From: a virus | IMG/VR virus record: IMGVR_UViG_3300037231_000155 | Span: 1 to 36,301 of that record | Direction: 5' to 3' (one strand) | DNA: 36,301 nucleotides | Part shown: piece by piece, positions 23,379-29,284 of the stretch | Position numbering within the stretch: the first letter of the stretch is position 1 | How the letters are laid out: every line of letters begins with the position of its first letter | Program-made: the position numbers and the translations under genes | The notes under the pieces: model-generated | Seen by the model: only the letters and a program-made list of their open reading frames with translations | What the model was told of the DNA's origin: nothing | The model's database searches: none

Positions 23379-24154
23379 GATTTTGAAAGGGTGTTAATAT
23401 TGGAAATCAAACTCTGGTATCGGGAAATTGAATGCATCTGGACCACATCCCGCGGCAACGCCGCGATGCGGACGCGTCCCACGCGCCAGGCAATGAAGAT
23501 TGAAGCGCAATCCACCAGGAGCATGTGCGCGGTGGATCGGCCAATCTCAATCGTCGGAAAATTCAATCGCGCATCACAAGGCGGCTCAGTCAAATAAACT
23601 TCCGTGCCGACATGGCGATAGGGAAGCCACCAGCCCGGCAACGGCAAATGCGGAACCACATCATATTGCGCCACGACGCGAAATGTCCGGTCGCCCAGGA
23701 GCCGATTGTAATACGCTTCAAAATCCTTGTCCCCAAAACGCATCCCGGCAAATGTGATTACTCCGGCAATATTGATTCCAAGTTGTGCGAGCAGATAAGC
23801 CGCCGCCGGCGCGCAGCCGCCGCCAAAAGAATGACCCGTCAAATAAATTTCCTGATTCGGTGGCAGCTTTTTGCAAGCCGCAATGATCAGCGGCAAGACA
23901 CTTTCCACCGCTCGGAGCACGCCGGAATGCCAGCGACCTTCCTTTGCCGATAAATCGCTCGGCCATGATAAATAAATTTCCGCATCATCCAGCGCCATGC
24001 GAAAATCATCCGTGCCCCGAAACGCAATCGCGGTCCGCTGGCCATCTGTTTCGATCAATACATGCGTATCAACCAAACTGCTGATGGAAGCGGATTGGTA
24101 AGCCCGCGCCGAAACGCCAGCCAGCCAAACTGCCAATTCGGAATCAAAGTTCAT
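23375..24154 (-). CDS. Class 3 lipase, candidate lysis enzyme
   Basis: A 259-residue alpha/beta-hydrolase of the lipase class 3 family. The catalytic nucleophile is S109 in GHSFGGG. The strand before it reads TAIAFRGTDD, the usual oxyanion-side box of this family. Downstream are YDVVPHLPLPGWWLPYRHVGTEVYL, where D...P.LP supplies the acid and the RHVG box is typical. There is no signal peptide. It sits at the head of the late operon, before DUF2730 and terminase, where Mu carries its endolysin. It may hydrolyse membrane lipids to finish release. Substrate unknown; a lysogenic fitness role is an alternative. Confidence 0.8.
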   Translation of the reverse strand: MNFDSELAVWLAGVSARAYQSASISSLVDTHVLIETDGQRTAIAFRGTDDFRMALDDAEIYLSWPSDLSAKEGRWHSGVLRAVESVLPLIIAACKKLPPNQEIYLTGHSFGGGCAPAAAYLLAQLGINIAGVITFAGMRFGDKDFEAYYNRLLGDRTFRVVAQYDVVPHLPLPGWWLPYRHVGTEVYLTEPPCDARLNFPTIEIGRSTAHMLLVDCASIFIAWRVGRVRIAALPRDVVQMHSISRYQSLISNINTLSKS

Positions 24155-24207
24155 GGGGATGGAAAAGTAGTGCCGGATGCTGGTTTATCATCTGCCAGCT
24201 TGCAGAC

Positions 24208-24230
24208 CCGCGATGACATTCGCGGTTTTT
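24208..24230 (+). terminator. Hairpin with T-tract on the plus strand
   Basis: CCGCGA-TGACAT-TCGCGG followed by TTTTT. It has the form of an intrinsic terminator, but oriented rightward, against the surrounding leftward genes. It could stop antisense transcription into the conversion genes. The 153-base gap (24155-24307) has no gene; besides this it holds a 6-bp hairpin (24293-24307) directly after the next gene's stop. Confidence 0.4.
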
Positions 24231-24307
24231 AACTTCGCAGCCGTCCGGCGCGGCGCTCATGCGGTTTTGGTATGTGTTAAGGAATGGGGCGTGCAGGCCG
24301 AGCCTGC

Positions 24308-24829
24308 TTAGAAGCTGTAACGGACGCCCGCCAGCGTTTCTTCGGAGGGTTCCAGCTTGGTGATCACCAGGCGCTCTTCCGCGACGGTTGAGAAATTGCC
24401 GAGGATGCTGGCGGTATTGGTTGAAGGGGTATAAGCAATCCCTCCACCCACGACGCCCTGCCAGGCACTCAGGCCGAAATTTCGCCGCCCCTCACCAAAG
24501 GCATATACCTTTACCGAGGTCCACGTCTTGCTGACACCTCCACCAACCCCAATGCTATTCACGACCGACGAGCTGGAGCCGGTATCAACTTCACCCCGCA
24601 AAAAATAATTCGTATGGATGTCGTAATCGCCGATTAAGGCTGCGGAGTAGGTGCCGCCCGATTGATATAATGGGCCAACAGTCACGCCGATGGTTTCATT
24701 GGCGAGTGTGCTGGCCGGCACATTGGTTAACAGATTGACAACCGAAGTGGATTGAGCTTTGCCAGCCAGCGGCATAAATGCCACCAGGGATGCGATGAAG
24801 ACCGCGCCGATAATTTTTAATTTTTTCAT
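24308..24829 (-). CDS. Outer-membrane beta-barrel-like secreted protein
   Basis: A 173-residue protein with a signal peptide (IIGAVFIASLVAFMPLAGKAQ, residues about 5-25; cleavage after KAQ or nearby). The mature part alternates amphipathic strands (YFLRGEVDTGSS, SIGVGGGVSKTWTSVKVYAFGEGRRNFG, GVVGGGIAYTPS) and ends in AGVRYSF with a terminal Phe, the usual outer-membrane protein signal. It could be a small barrel in the host outer membrane altering receptor access. A stable hairpin lies immediately before its ATG. The neighbours are two other membrane or export genes, so I group it with lysogenic conversion. Confidence 0.65.
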   Translation of the reverse strand: MKKLKIIGAVFIASLVAFMPLAGKAQSTSVVNLLTNVPASTLANETIGVTVGPLYQSGGTYSAALIGDYDIHTNYFLRGEVDTGSSSSVVNSIGVGGGVSKTWTSVKVYAFGEGRRNFGLSAWQGVVGGGIAYTPSTNTASILGNFSTVAEERLVITKLEPSEETLAGVRYSF

Positions 24830-24830
24830 A

Positions 24831-24872
24831 GGTTTAATGGTTCGTGTTGTTAAAACGCGAACGCATTAAACC
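24831..24872 (-). promoter_or_regulatory. Leader hairpin abutting the start codon
   Basis: GGTTTAATG+GTTCG (24831-24844) pairs with CGAAC+CATTAAACC (24858-24872) with a one-base bulge, 14 bp in all. On the minus-strand mRNA the hairpin ends one base before the ATG at 24829, and no ribosome-binding sequence is visible outside it. The structure should affect initiation or serve as a binding site. Confidence 0.5.
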
Positions 24873-24926
24873 ACTAAAGAAGCCAACTGATTATGTAGCC
24901 GCTACCCGCGAAGATGACCGACAATT

Positions 24927-25232
24927 TTAAATCCCAGCCGAAAGCGCCTTGTGCTGAACCATCAACTCCCGGGACAGATCCTCATTGTAACGCTGCACCA
25001 TTCCAAAAACGCGAAAGAAATCCACAAACCAGCCGATGACAAAAAAGCATCCGGTGAACCAGAAAGCAAACTGCATTCCCACGCGGCCCATGTAAAGGTA
25101 ATGCCACCCCAGAAAAAACCAGGCGATATATGCCGTTGAAACCACTTTCCTCCGTTTCCGAAAATCGCGTTCATAGGCCGCCTGTTGTTCCTGTGGAAGC
25201 TGATTGTATGCGCCTTTGATTGATGGATTCAT
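24927..25232 (-). CDS. TM2-domain membrane protein
   Basis: A 101-residue protein with two transmembrane helices joined by a short turn: AYIAWFFLGWHYLYMG (about 33-48) then FAFWFTGCFFVIGWFVDFFRV (about 55-75). The G.HY.Y.G.....F.....G....W...D pattern is the TM2 domain. The charged N-terminus and the C-terminal helix are cytoplasmic. TM2 proteins are widespread; their role in bacteria is poorly known. It sits between the Sel1-repeat and beta-barrel genes, well away from structural genes, as expected for a conversion gene. Confidence 0.8.
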   Translation of the reverse strand: MNPSIKGAYNQLPQEQQAAYERDFRKRRKVVSTAYIAWFFLGWHYLYMGRVGMQFAFWFTGCFFVIGWFVDFFRVFGMVQRYNEDLSRELMVQHKALSAGI

Positions 25233-25261
25233 TTGTAGTTTTGTTAATTCTGTAATTCTGT

Positions 25262-25960
25262 CTAAAGATTTTTCAACTCATCCGCCGCCGTGGAACTGCC
25301 GGCATCCGTTGCCCGCTGCAAATAATCCCGCGCCTTGGCCAGATCCTTCGGAACACCATCGCCATCGCGATACCGCTCGCCCATCCGCATCAATCCATAA
25401 GCATCACCTTTCGCGGCCGCATCCATGTTTGATTTGAGCGCTTTTTCCTCACCGGCCTTTTTCATCGCGTCCGCTTGGGCGTTTGCTTGCTCTGAATTTT
25501 GTTTTGCCACCGCAATTTGCTGCGGAGTAAAAACCGGCGGAGCGCAATCAAAAACCGGCATGGGCCGATTCATGATATTTGTAAAACCAACCAGCCGGGC
25601 CGTGAATGTCGCCAGTGGCATACCGACCGCCATCTTGCGAGGATAATTTTTCACGAAGATAAATTCAACATGTCTGGGCACATCCTCGCCATTGTCGTAA
25701 TCGTAAATCAGTTTTTCATAATTGCAGACCGCTCCATCCTGGCTGATCTGTTGAACCATGGCGTCACAATGGGGAGTGGGAATTTGCTGCCAGGTATAGG
25801 TTTGATTCATGGCATTCACCGCGGCCATGATTCCCGCATCTTGCGCCTGCTCACCCGCGGCAATGACGGTTTCATAATGAGATTCTTCGGACTGCGCCGG
25901 CGGGAAGCTTTGCGCAGCGCACGGTAGCGCCAAGGCCAGCGATATAAGCAGCGTCTTCAT
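25262..25960 (-). CDS. Secreted Sel1-repeat protein
   Basis: A 232-residue protein with a short signal peptide (LLISLALALPCAAQ, residues 4-17). The middle is a unique domain containing two or three cysteines (HCDAM, VCNYE, DCAPP) and a basic EFIFVKNYPRKM strand. The last 55 residues form a helical repeat of the Sel1 type (AAAKGDAYGLMRMGERYRDGDGVPKDLAKARDYLQRATDAG). Sel1 repeats mediate protein contacts. It would act in the periplasm or outside. It is the first gene after the folded intergenic region near 26.1 kb, 29 bases before the TM2 gene. Confidence 0.75.
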   Translation of the reverse strand: MKTLLISLALALPCAAQSFPPAQSEESHYETVIAAGEQAQDAGIMAAVNAMNQTYTWQQIPTPHCDAMVQQISQDGAVCNYEKLIYDYDNGEDVPRHVEFIFVKNYPRKMAVGMPLATFTARLVGFTNIMNRPMPVFDCAPPVFTPQQIAVAKQNSEQANAQADAMKKAGEEKALKSNMDAAAKGDAYGLMRMGERYRDGDGVPKDLAKARDYLQRATDAGSSTAADELKNL

Positions 25961-26048
25961 AAATAGTTATTCACATTTTTTCCGTTAGGTGAATTACCCA
26001 TTGCCCGAATTTCAATATTCGGCTTAAATTTTACTGTCGCTTTTGCGA

Positions 26049-26162
26049 CGGACTTGGAAGGACTGAAAACCGCGAATTTTCCTCTGACTACCAAGTGCCG
26101 ACGCGCCTTTTGGCGCGGCTCGGTACATTTGGTTAAAGGCGCTTCGCGGTGCCTCAGTCCTT
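26049..26162 (+). ncRNA. Candidate structured RNA with two competing folds
   Basis: Outer stem AAGGACTGA (26058-26066) with TCAGTCCTT (26154-26162), 9 bp. Inside is a long hairpin: CCAAGTG-CCGA-CGCGCC (26091-26107), loop TTTT, then GGCGCG-TCGG-CATTTGG (26112-26132) with 2-base bulges. A second hairpin, AGGCGC-TTCGCG-GTGCCT, lies at 26137-26154. Two positions pair as G-U only on the plus strand, suggesting plus-strand RNA. An alternative stem, CGG-ACTTGG (26049-26057) with CCAAGT-G-CCG (26091-26100), competes with the long hairpin. Upstream are two smaller hairpins (26005-26022, 26036-26049). The pairing was made by eye, with no family match. Confidence 0.4.
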
Positions 26163-26182
26163 GTGTGCCGGGTCCGCGCCTT

Positions 26183-26359
26183 ATGTTGCCAGACAAACAA
26201 GATGCAGAGAGAATCATGGCCGGCATGACCGCAGCGGAGCGACGCCAATTTTTGGACAAGCTATCCCTTTGTTTGGCAGTCTTCATCGAGGTTTCGATTC
26301 TGGCCGATTTAAAAGATCGGAAAATTGTTGACCCGCCTTCTCTATTCTCTCAGAACTAA
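26183..26359 (+). CDS. Possible small protein downstream of the folded RNA
   Basis: A 58-residue frame: acidic and helical N-terminus (PDKQDAERIMAGMTAAERRQFLDKL) with a hydrophobic stretch (SLCLAVFIEVSILADL). It runs opposite to the repressor and overlaps its 3' end by 77 bases. No ribosome-binding sequence is clear and no family is recognised. The composition is more protein-like than the antisense frames in this gap, but it could be chance. Confidence 0.25.
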   Translation: MLPDKQDAERIMAGMTAAERRQFLDKLSLCLAVFIEVSILADLKDRKIVDPPSLFSQN

Positions 26360-26711
26360 CCTTTAGTTTAAACTTCTCCGCCGACCGCTCAAAGACCCTA
26401 AATTGCCGACGTAACTTTTCCAGCTCATTAAAAAATTCCCCAGGGTCAACTGAATAAGCATGCGGTTCCTTGCGCCAGGCGCTTTCCGCCGGCTTTCGCA
26501 ATTCAAAAGCAGAGTCCTCTGCCGGAATCAGCTTCCCCGCGGCCACCATTTCGTGTTTAAGCAATTTAACTGCTGATGGCGATGGCTTTGTATTTCCAGT
26601 CACAATGCCATTGATGCCGCCCCGCGTTTTATTAATCCGCCGCGCGACCTCCGCTTGAGACCAGCCGCTGGCATGGAAAAGCTCTATAAATCGTTCCTTT
26701 GGAGTTTTCAA
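26283..26711 (-). CDS. XRE-family repressor (Mu c-like role)
   Basis: A 142-residue DNA-binding protein. The helix-turn-helix is at residues about 14-50: SGWSQAEVARRINKTRGGINGIVTGNTKPSPSAVKLL. The C-terminal half is a helical, charged segment (FFNELEKLRRQFRVFERSAEKFKLK) likely to dimerise. No LexA-type peptidase domain is present, so induction would not be by RecA cleavage of this protein. The start is TTG at 26711: the upstream codons in frame reach a TAA without any ATG. It is divergent from the early operon and lies four bases from a 22-bp dyad, the expected set-up for a lysogeny repressor. Confidence 0.75.
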   Translation of the reverse strand: MKTPKERFIELFHASGWSQAEVARRINKTRGGINGIVTGNTKPSPSAVKLLKHEMVAAGKLIPAEDSAFELRKPAESAWRKEPHAYSVDPGEFFNELEKLRRQFRVFERSAEKFKLKVSSERIEKAGQQFSDLLNRPESKPR

Positions 26712-26714
26712 AAT

Positions 26715-26736
26715 AATGTAATGTATTTGTTACATT
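26715..26736. promoter_or_regulatory. Candidate operator dyad
   Basis: AATGTAA, 8 bases, TTACATT: perfect 7-bp arms in an AT-rich intergenic stretch between the divergent repressor and Ner-like genes. It ends six bases upstream of the -35 box of the rightward promoter and lies four bases from the repressor start. It fits binding of the XRE repressor or the Ner-like protein. Confidence 0.5.
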
Positions 26737-26742
26737 TTACTA

Positions 26743-26771
26743 TTGACGTGTTCAACCACATGACGTATTGT
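26743..26771 (+). promoter_or_regulatory. Early promoter (sigma70-like)
   Basis: TTGACG (26743-26748), a 17-base spacer, TATTGT (26766-26771). Start of transcription would be near 26778, about 15 bases before the first early ATG, so the leader is very short. It is next to the candidate operator and faces the transposition genes. Confidence 0.6.
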
Positions 26772-26792
26772 CACCTTACTCAGAGCGACTAT

Positions 26793-26984
26793 ATGGTGAT
26801 TCAGTCAAATATCAACAGAAAAAATCTAAGAAGATTTTGCCACATTGCCGGGTTTGCAGGCATCACGGGCCTGTCTCGATCCATTGGAATTTCACGCAAC
26901 ACGATCTATGAAGCTGTCGGCAAGCCAAACAAATATCCGCGCGCCTATCCGCGCATCATTAAGGCACTCAATGTCCAAAACTGA
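26793..26984 (+). CDS. Ner/Cro-like early regulator
   Basis: A 63-residue protein with a helix-turn-helix in the centre (ITGLSRSIGISRNTIYEAVGKPNKYPRAYPRIIKAL, residues about 23-58). It is the first gene of the rightward operon, as ner is in Mu, and would limit early and repressor transcription. The ATG at 26793 is preferred because the -10 box lies at 26766; an in-frame ATG at 26760 would fall upstream of the transcription start. It overlaps the next gene by 14 bases. Confidence 0.7.
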   Translation: MVIQSNINRKNLRRFCHIAGFAGITGLSRSIGISRNTIYEAVGKPNKYPRAYPRIIKALNVQN

Positions 26985-27192
26985 ATCCATCCAAATTCTA
27001 GCCAAACACGTCATCCAGACTTTGCCGGATTCCCATTCCGCCCGGAAACAATTGTTGGAAGCCACCCGCGACGCGCTCCCTCAAGACGACGATCTGCGCG
27101 ACGACGCCGGACTCTTGCTCCATTTGATCCAGCAACAAGACGCCCTGCAAGCCGAACTCACGTTGTCCTATTCCACAAAGGAGACCGTATGA
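26971..27192 (+). CDS. Small early protein, unknown
   Basis: A 73-residue acidic helical protein starting at the ATG at 26971 and overlapping the Ner-like gene by 14 bases. It contains two long amphipathic helices (ESIQILAKHVIQTLPDSHSA and DDAGLLLHLIQQQDALQAEL). No family recognised. Its place directly behind the regulator suggests an early control or host-takeover role. Its stop overlaps the next start as ATGA. Confidence 0.6.
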   Translation: MSKTESIQILAKHVIQTLPDSHSARKQLLEATRDALPQDDDLRDDAGLLLHLIQQQDALQAELTLSYSTKETV

Positions 27193-27365
27193 CCTCTGAC
27201 GCCAAAACCGAAACGGATATTTTAAAATACCGCCTTCAGGCATGCCGCAACCTCGAAGGCGAAATGCTCGCCCTCGGCTGGCCTACGGACGCCGCCCATT
27301 TCCGCCAGCGCAGCCGCGAAGTCTCGCGTGAATTAAAGAAGCGGTCCGGCTCAACAGCCAACTAA
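27189..27365 (+). CDS. Small early protein, unknown
   Basis: A 58-residue helical protein, missed by length cut-offs. The ATG overlaps the previous stop as ATGA, and the stop is three bases before the next start. It is rich in Arg, Glu and Ala (YRLQACRNLEGEMLA, RQRSREVSREL). The last codons contain an 11-base match (GGTCCGGCTCA) to the palindromic repeat at 6932 and 13410, so its 3' end may carry a repeat remnant. Function unknown. Confidence 0.6.
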   Translation: MTSDAKTETDILKYRLQACRNLEGEMLALGWPTDAAHFRQRSREVSRELKKRSGSTAN

Positions 27366-27368
27366 CCC

Positions 27369-27833
27369 ATGATCCATCCCCGTATCATTCTAGCTTCAGC
27401 CGATGCCGTCGCGACCCACCGCGGCGTATCGTTGGAGGCTATTTATGACCAGGTGGATGGCGGCTTCGGTGACGAATCGTTTCTGTGGGTTTTCAACATC
27501 GCCAGCGATTTGAACGCCAAGCGCGAGTTGCGCTTCTGGTCTCGCGAAATCAATGCGCCCGAATCCACGCGCTCGCTGGATCTGGAAGACGTGATCAAGG
27601 CCATCGTTCCCCGTCGCGACGCGTTGCCCGGCCAATTCTGCGGCATGCGCAATTGGGAAGTCGGCGACCTTCTCCGCGTCTCCCGCCCCATGCTGCTCGA
27701 TCTCCGCGTAGAATTGGAAGCCGTCCCCCATAACGGCGGCATCTACGTACCGCGCGCCGCGCTGGAAAAGTTTTTTCGCCGCCGTTGGTGCTATCACAAC
27801 CACAACCAGCCGCTCCAGACCAAACTGATATGA
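27369..27833 (+). CDS. Putative HTH DNA-binding early protein
   Basis: A 154-residue protein. The N-terminal part (RIILASADAVATHRGVSLEAIYDQVDGGFG) is of unknown fold. The C-terminal 65 residues read like an excisionase-type helix-turn-helix: WEVGDLLRVSRPMLLDLRVELEAVPHNGGIYVPRAALEKFFRRRW, where the Gly-Gly-Ile-Tyr-Val-Pro piece would be the wing. It may control early genes or assist transposition. It overlaps the next gene as ATGA. Confidence 0.6.
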   Translation: MIHPRIILASADAVATHRGVSLEAIYDQVDGGFGDESFLWVFNIASDLNAKRELRFWSREINAPESTRSLDLEDVIKAIVPRRDALPGQFCGMRNWEVGDLLRVSRPMLLDLRVELEAVPHNGGIYVPRAALEKFFRRRWCYHNHNQPLQTKLI

Positions 27834-28036
27834 ACCAAAAATTCATTCTCGAATATGCCGGCTTGCCCGTCCGTTTCCACCATGGGCGCCCCGATTTTGT
27901 CACCGAGGAACAAGCCGACACGTTCGGCAGCGAGACCGAAGCCCTGGAAGCCGCGCGCAGCCACAACTTGAATCAGAAACATTGCCGCGCCGTGGACCTA
28001 AACGCCCGCAACGCCAAAGCCCAATTTTCCAAATAA
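27830..28036 (+). CDS. Small early protein, unknown
   Basis: A 68-residue protein starting in an ATGA overlap at 27830; the longer open frame from 27785 lies within the preceding gene. It has a beta-hairpin-like start (FILEYAGLPVRFHHG) and a helical, Asp/Glu/Ala-rich middle (TEEQADTFGSETEALEAARSH). It is followed without a gap by the DUF3102-type gene. No family recognised. Confidence 0.6.
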   Translation: MNQKFILEYAGLPVRFHHGRPDFVTEEQADTFGSETEALEAARSHNLNQKHCRAVDLNARNAKAQFSK

Positions 28037-28786
28037 ATGAAATCCCTCCAAAACATCGGTCAAAATCAAATAACGCACGATGCGTTATTTACAACTCAAT
28101 TGCGCTCAATGGCTTTGGAAGCCATCGCTTCCATTGAGGACGCCAAACAGAAGTGCATGGCAGTTGGGCAAAGGCTCAACGAAATCAAGGAAAAATGCGA
28201 ACACGGCGATTTTTTAAACCGGTTGAAAAATTGTTTGCCGGAAATCAGCTCTGATTCAGCCAATCGGTGGATGCGCGCCGCCGCTAATATCATCAAGGCG
28301 TTGCCGCCGGCGCCTATAGATATTGAAGTCTCGATCTCCACCATCCTCGCCACCGCAGACAAGGAATTGACCGCCGATCAGCGGAAATACAAACAGGACT
28401 GGTTCGATTTCACTGAAAACAAAACGATTAAGGAATGCCTCAACAGCGTCACGGTCTATGGTGATGACGCTCACCGGGTTGATCGCGCGATCAACGGCAA
28501 AACCAAGGGCGGCATCGGCAAGCAAAAGGACCGCAAGGCTTTTGAAAAATTCACTGCGGAAAAACTGCGCCACATCACCACGTTCCTCACGCTCCAGAAA
28601 AAATCCGTCGGCACCGGAAAAAAGAAAGTGTGCGGCTGGCGCAAAATTTCCCCCGTGCAGCAAACCCAGATCGGTGCCGCCTTCAACGTCTTCTGGGAAA
28701 CCGCGCCGCAATGGCTCCTGGAAGTCTGCGCCGACAAGATCAAAACCGAATCCAAACTCAACGACGGCGAACGCCTGGCAAGGTGA
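28037..28786 (+). CDS. DUF3102-like early protein
   Basis: A 249-residue protein. Residues about 25-85 resemble the DUF3102 family: ALEAIASIEDAKQKCMAVGQRLNEIKEKCEHGDFLNRL...LPEISSDSANRWMRAA, a helical unit seen in phage and plasmid proteins and thought to bind DNA. The rest is charged with a Lys-rich middle (GKTKGGIGKQKDRKAFEK) and a C-terminal helical section. It starts immediately after the previous stop. A perfect 10-bp inverted repeat (28068-28090) lies within codons 11-18. The role is likely DNA-related; details unknown. Confidence 0.65.
   Translation: MKSLQNIGQNQITHDALFTTQLRSMALEAIASIEDAKQKCMAVGQRLNEIKEKCEHGDFLNRLKNCLPEISSDSANRWMRAAANIIKALPPAPIDIEVSISTILATADKELTADQRKYKQDWFDFTENKTIKECLNSVTVYGDDAHRVDRAINGKTKGGIGKQKDRKAFEKFTAEKLRHITTFLTLQKKSVGTGKKKVCGWRKISPVQQTQIGAAFNVFWETAPQWLLEVCADKIKTESKLNDGERLAR
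28068..28090. repeat. Perfect inverted repeat, 10-bp arms
   Basis: AAATAACGCA, CGA, TGCGTTATTT. It lies inside the N-terminal coding region of the DUF3102-like gene. The symmetry suits a dimeric regulator such as the HTH proteins encoded just upstream, or an mRNA hairpin. No T-tract follows, so a terminator is unlikely. Confidence 0.6.
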
Positions 28787-28789
28787 TTT

Positions 28790-29065
28790 ATGAGCAACGA
28801 TCCAAAAACATTGATGGCGCATATTCCCATGACCGCAAAGGGAAACCTTGCTTGTCCGTTTTGTGGTCAGGTGAAACTCTCGCGCATCCAGCCCAGAGCA
28901 GATTCAAAAGTTTTTTGGATTCACTGCGATACCTGTGGTGCCACTGGCCCAAATATGAAACCCGATATTTCATGGAATATGCGGGCTTTCGGTGAATCGG
29001 TTTTTGCCAGACCGGACGACTTTAAAAAGTTGAAACGGGCAGGAATTTTGATTGAAAAGCCATGA
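28790..29065 (+). CDS. Lar-like restriction alleviation zinc ribbon protein
   Basis: A 91-residue protein with the Lar pattern: CPFCG at C22/C25, then a short beta section, a WIHCDTCGATGP box with C46/C49, and an N-terminal helix. Lar proteins relieve host type I restriction, probably by acting on the modification enzyme. The expected zinc ribbon with four Cys is complete. The C-terminal part (FARPDDFKKLKRAGILIEKP) is extra. As an early gene beside the transposase, a role protecting incoming phage DNA is plausible. Confidence 0.75.
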   Translation: MSNDPKTLMAHIPMTAKGNLACPFCGQVKLSRIQPRADSKVFWIHCDTCGATGPNMKPDISWNMRAFGESVFARPDDFKKLKRAGILIEKP

Positions 29066-29283
29066 ACCTCGATTTCGCCAACACCCTCGAAGCGCGCCTG
29101 CAAATGGTCGCGCCGCGCTTTGAATTGTTCATTGGCGAATCCGGAAAGCAAGTCATTCATCGCCATCGCTGCGTTTCCGAATCGTGGTTTTTTCCAACCG
29201 CCGGATCGCCCTTTAAATTGGAAATGCACACCGAACTAACCACCGTCAACGCATCTCCCTGGCTGGAAACCGGCCTCAATTAA
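29062..29283 (+). CDS. Small early protein before the transposase
   Basis: A 73-residue protein with no recognised family. It starts in an ATGA overlap with the Lar-like gene and stops one base before the transposase ATG, so it is translationally linked to both. The sequence is mixed alpha/beta with a central VIHRHRCVSESWFF segment. It might modulate transposition, but nothing in the sequence shows it. Confidence 0.55.
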   Translation: MNLDFANTLEARLQMVAPRFELFIGESGKQVIHRHRCVSESWFFPTAGSPFKLEMHTELTTVNASPWLETGLN

Positions 29284-29284
29284 A

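Noticed and set aside
26102-26117. CGCGCC-TTTT-GGCGCG hairpin as a repressor terminator
   Set aside because: No T-tract follows on either strand, and the hairpin is part of a larger nested fold.
25957-26286. Minus-strand frame of 109 codons between repressor and Sel1 gene
   Set aside because: It is very basic and unlike a natural protein, and it overlaps the folded RNA candidate; it looks like a chance open frame.
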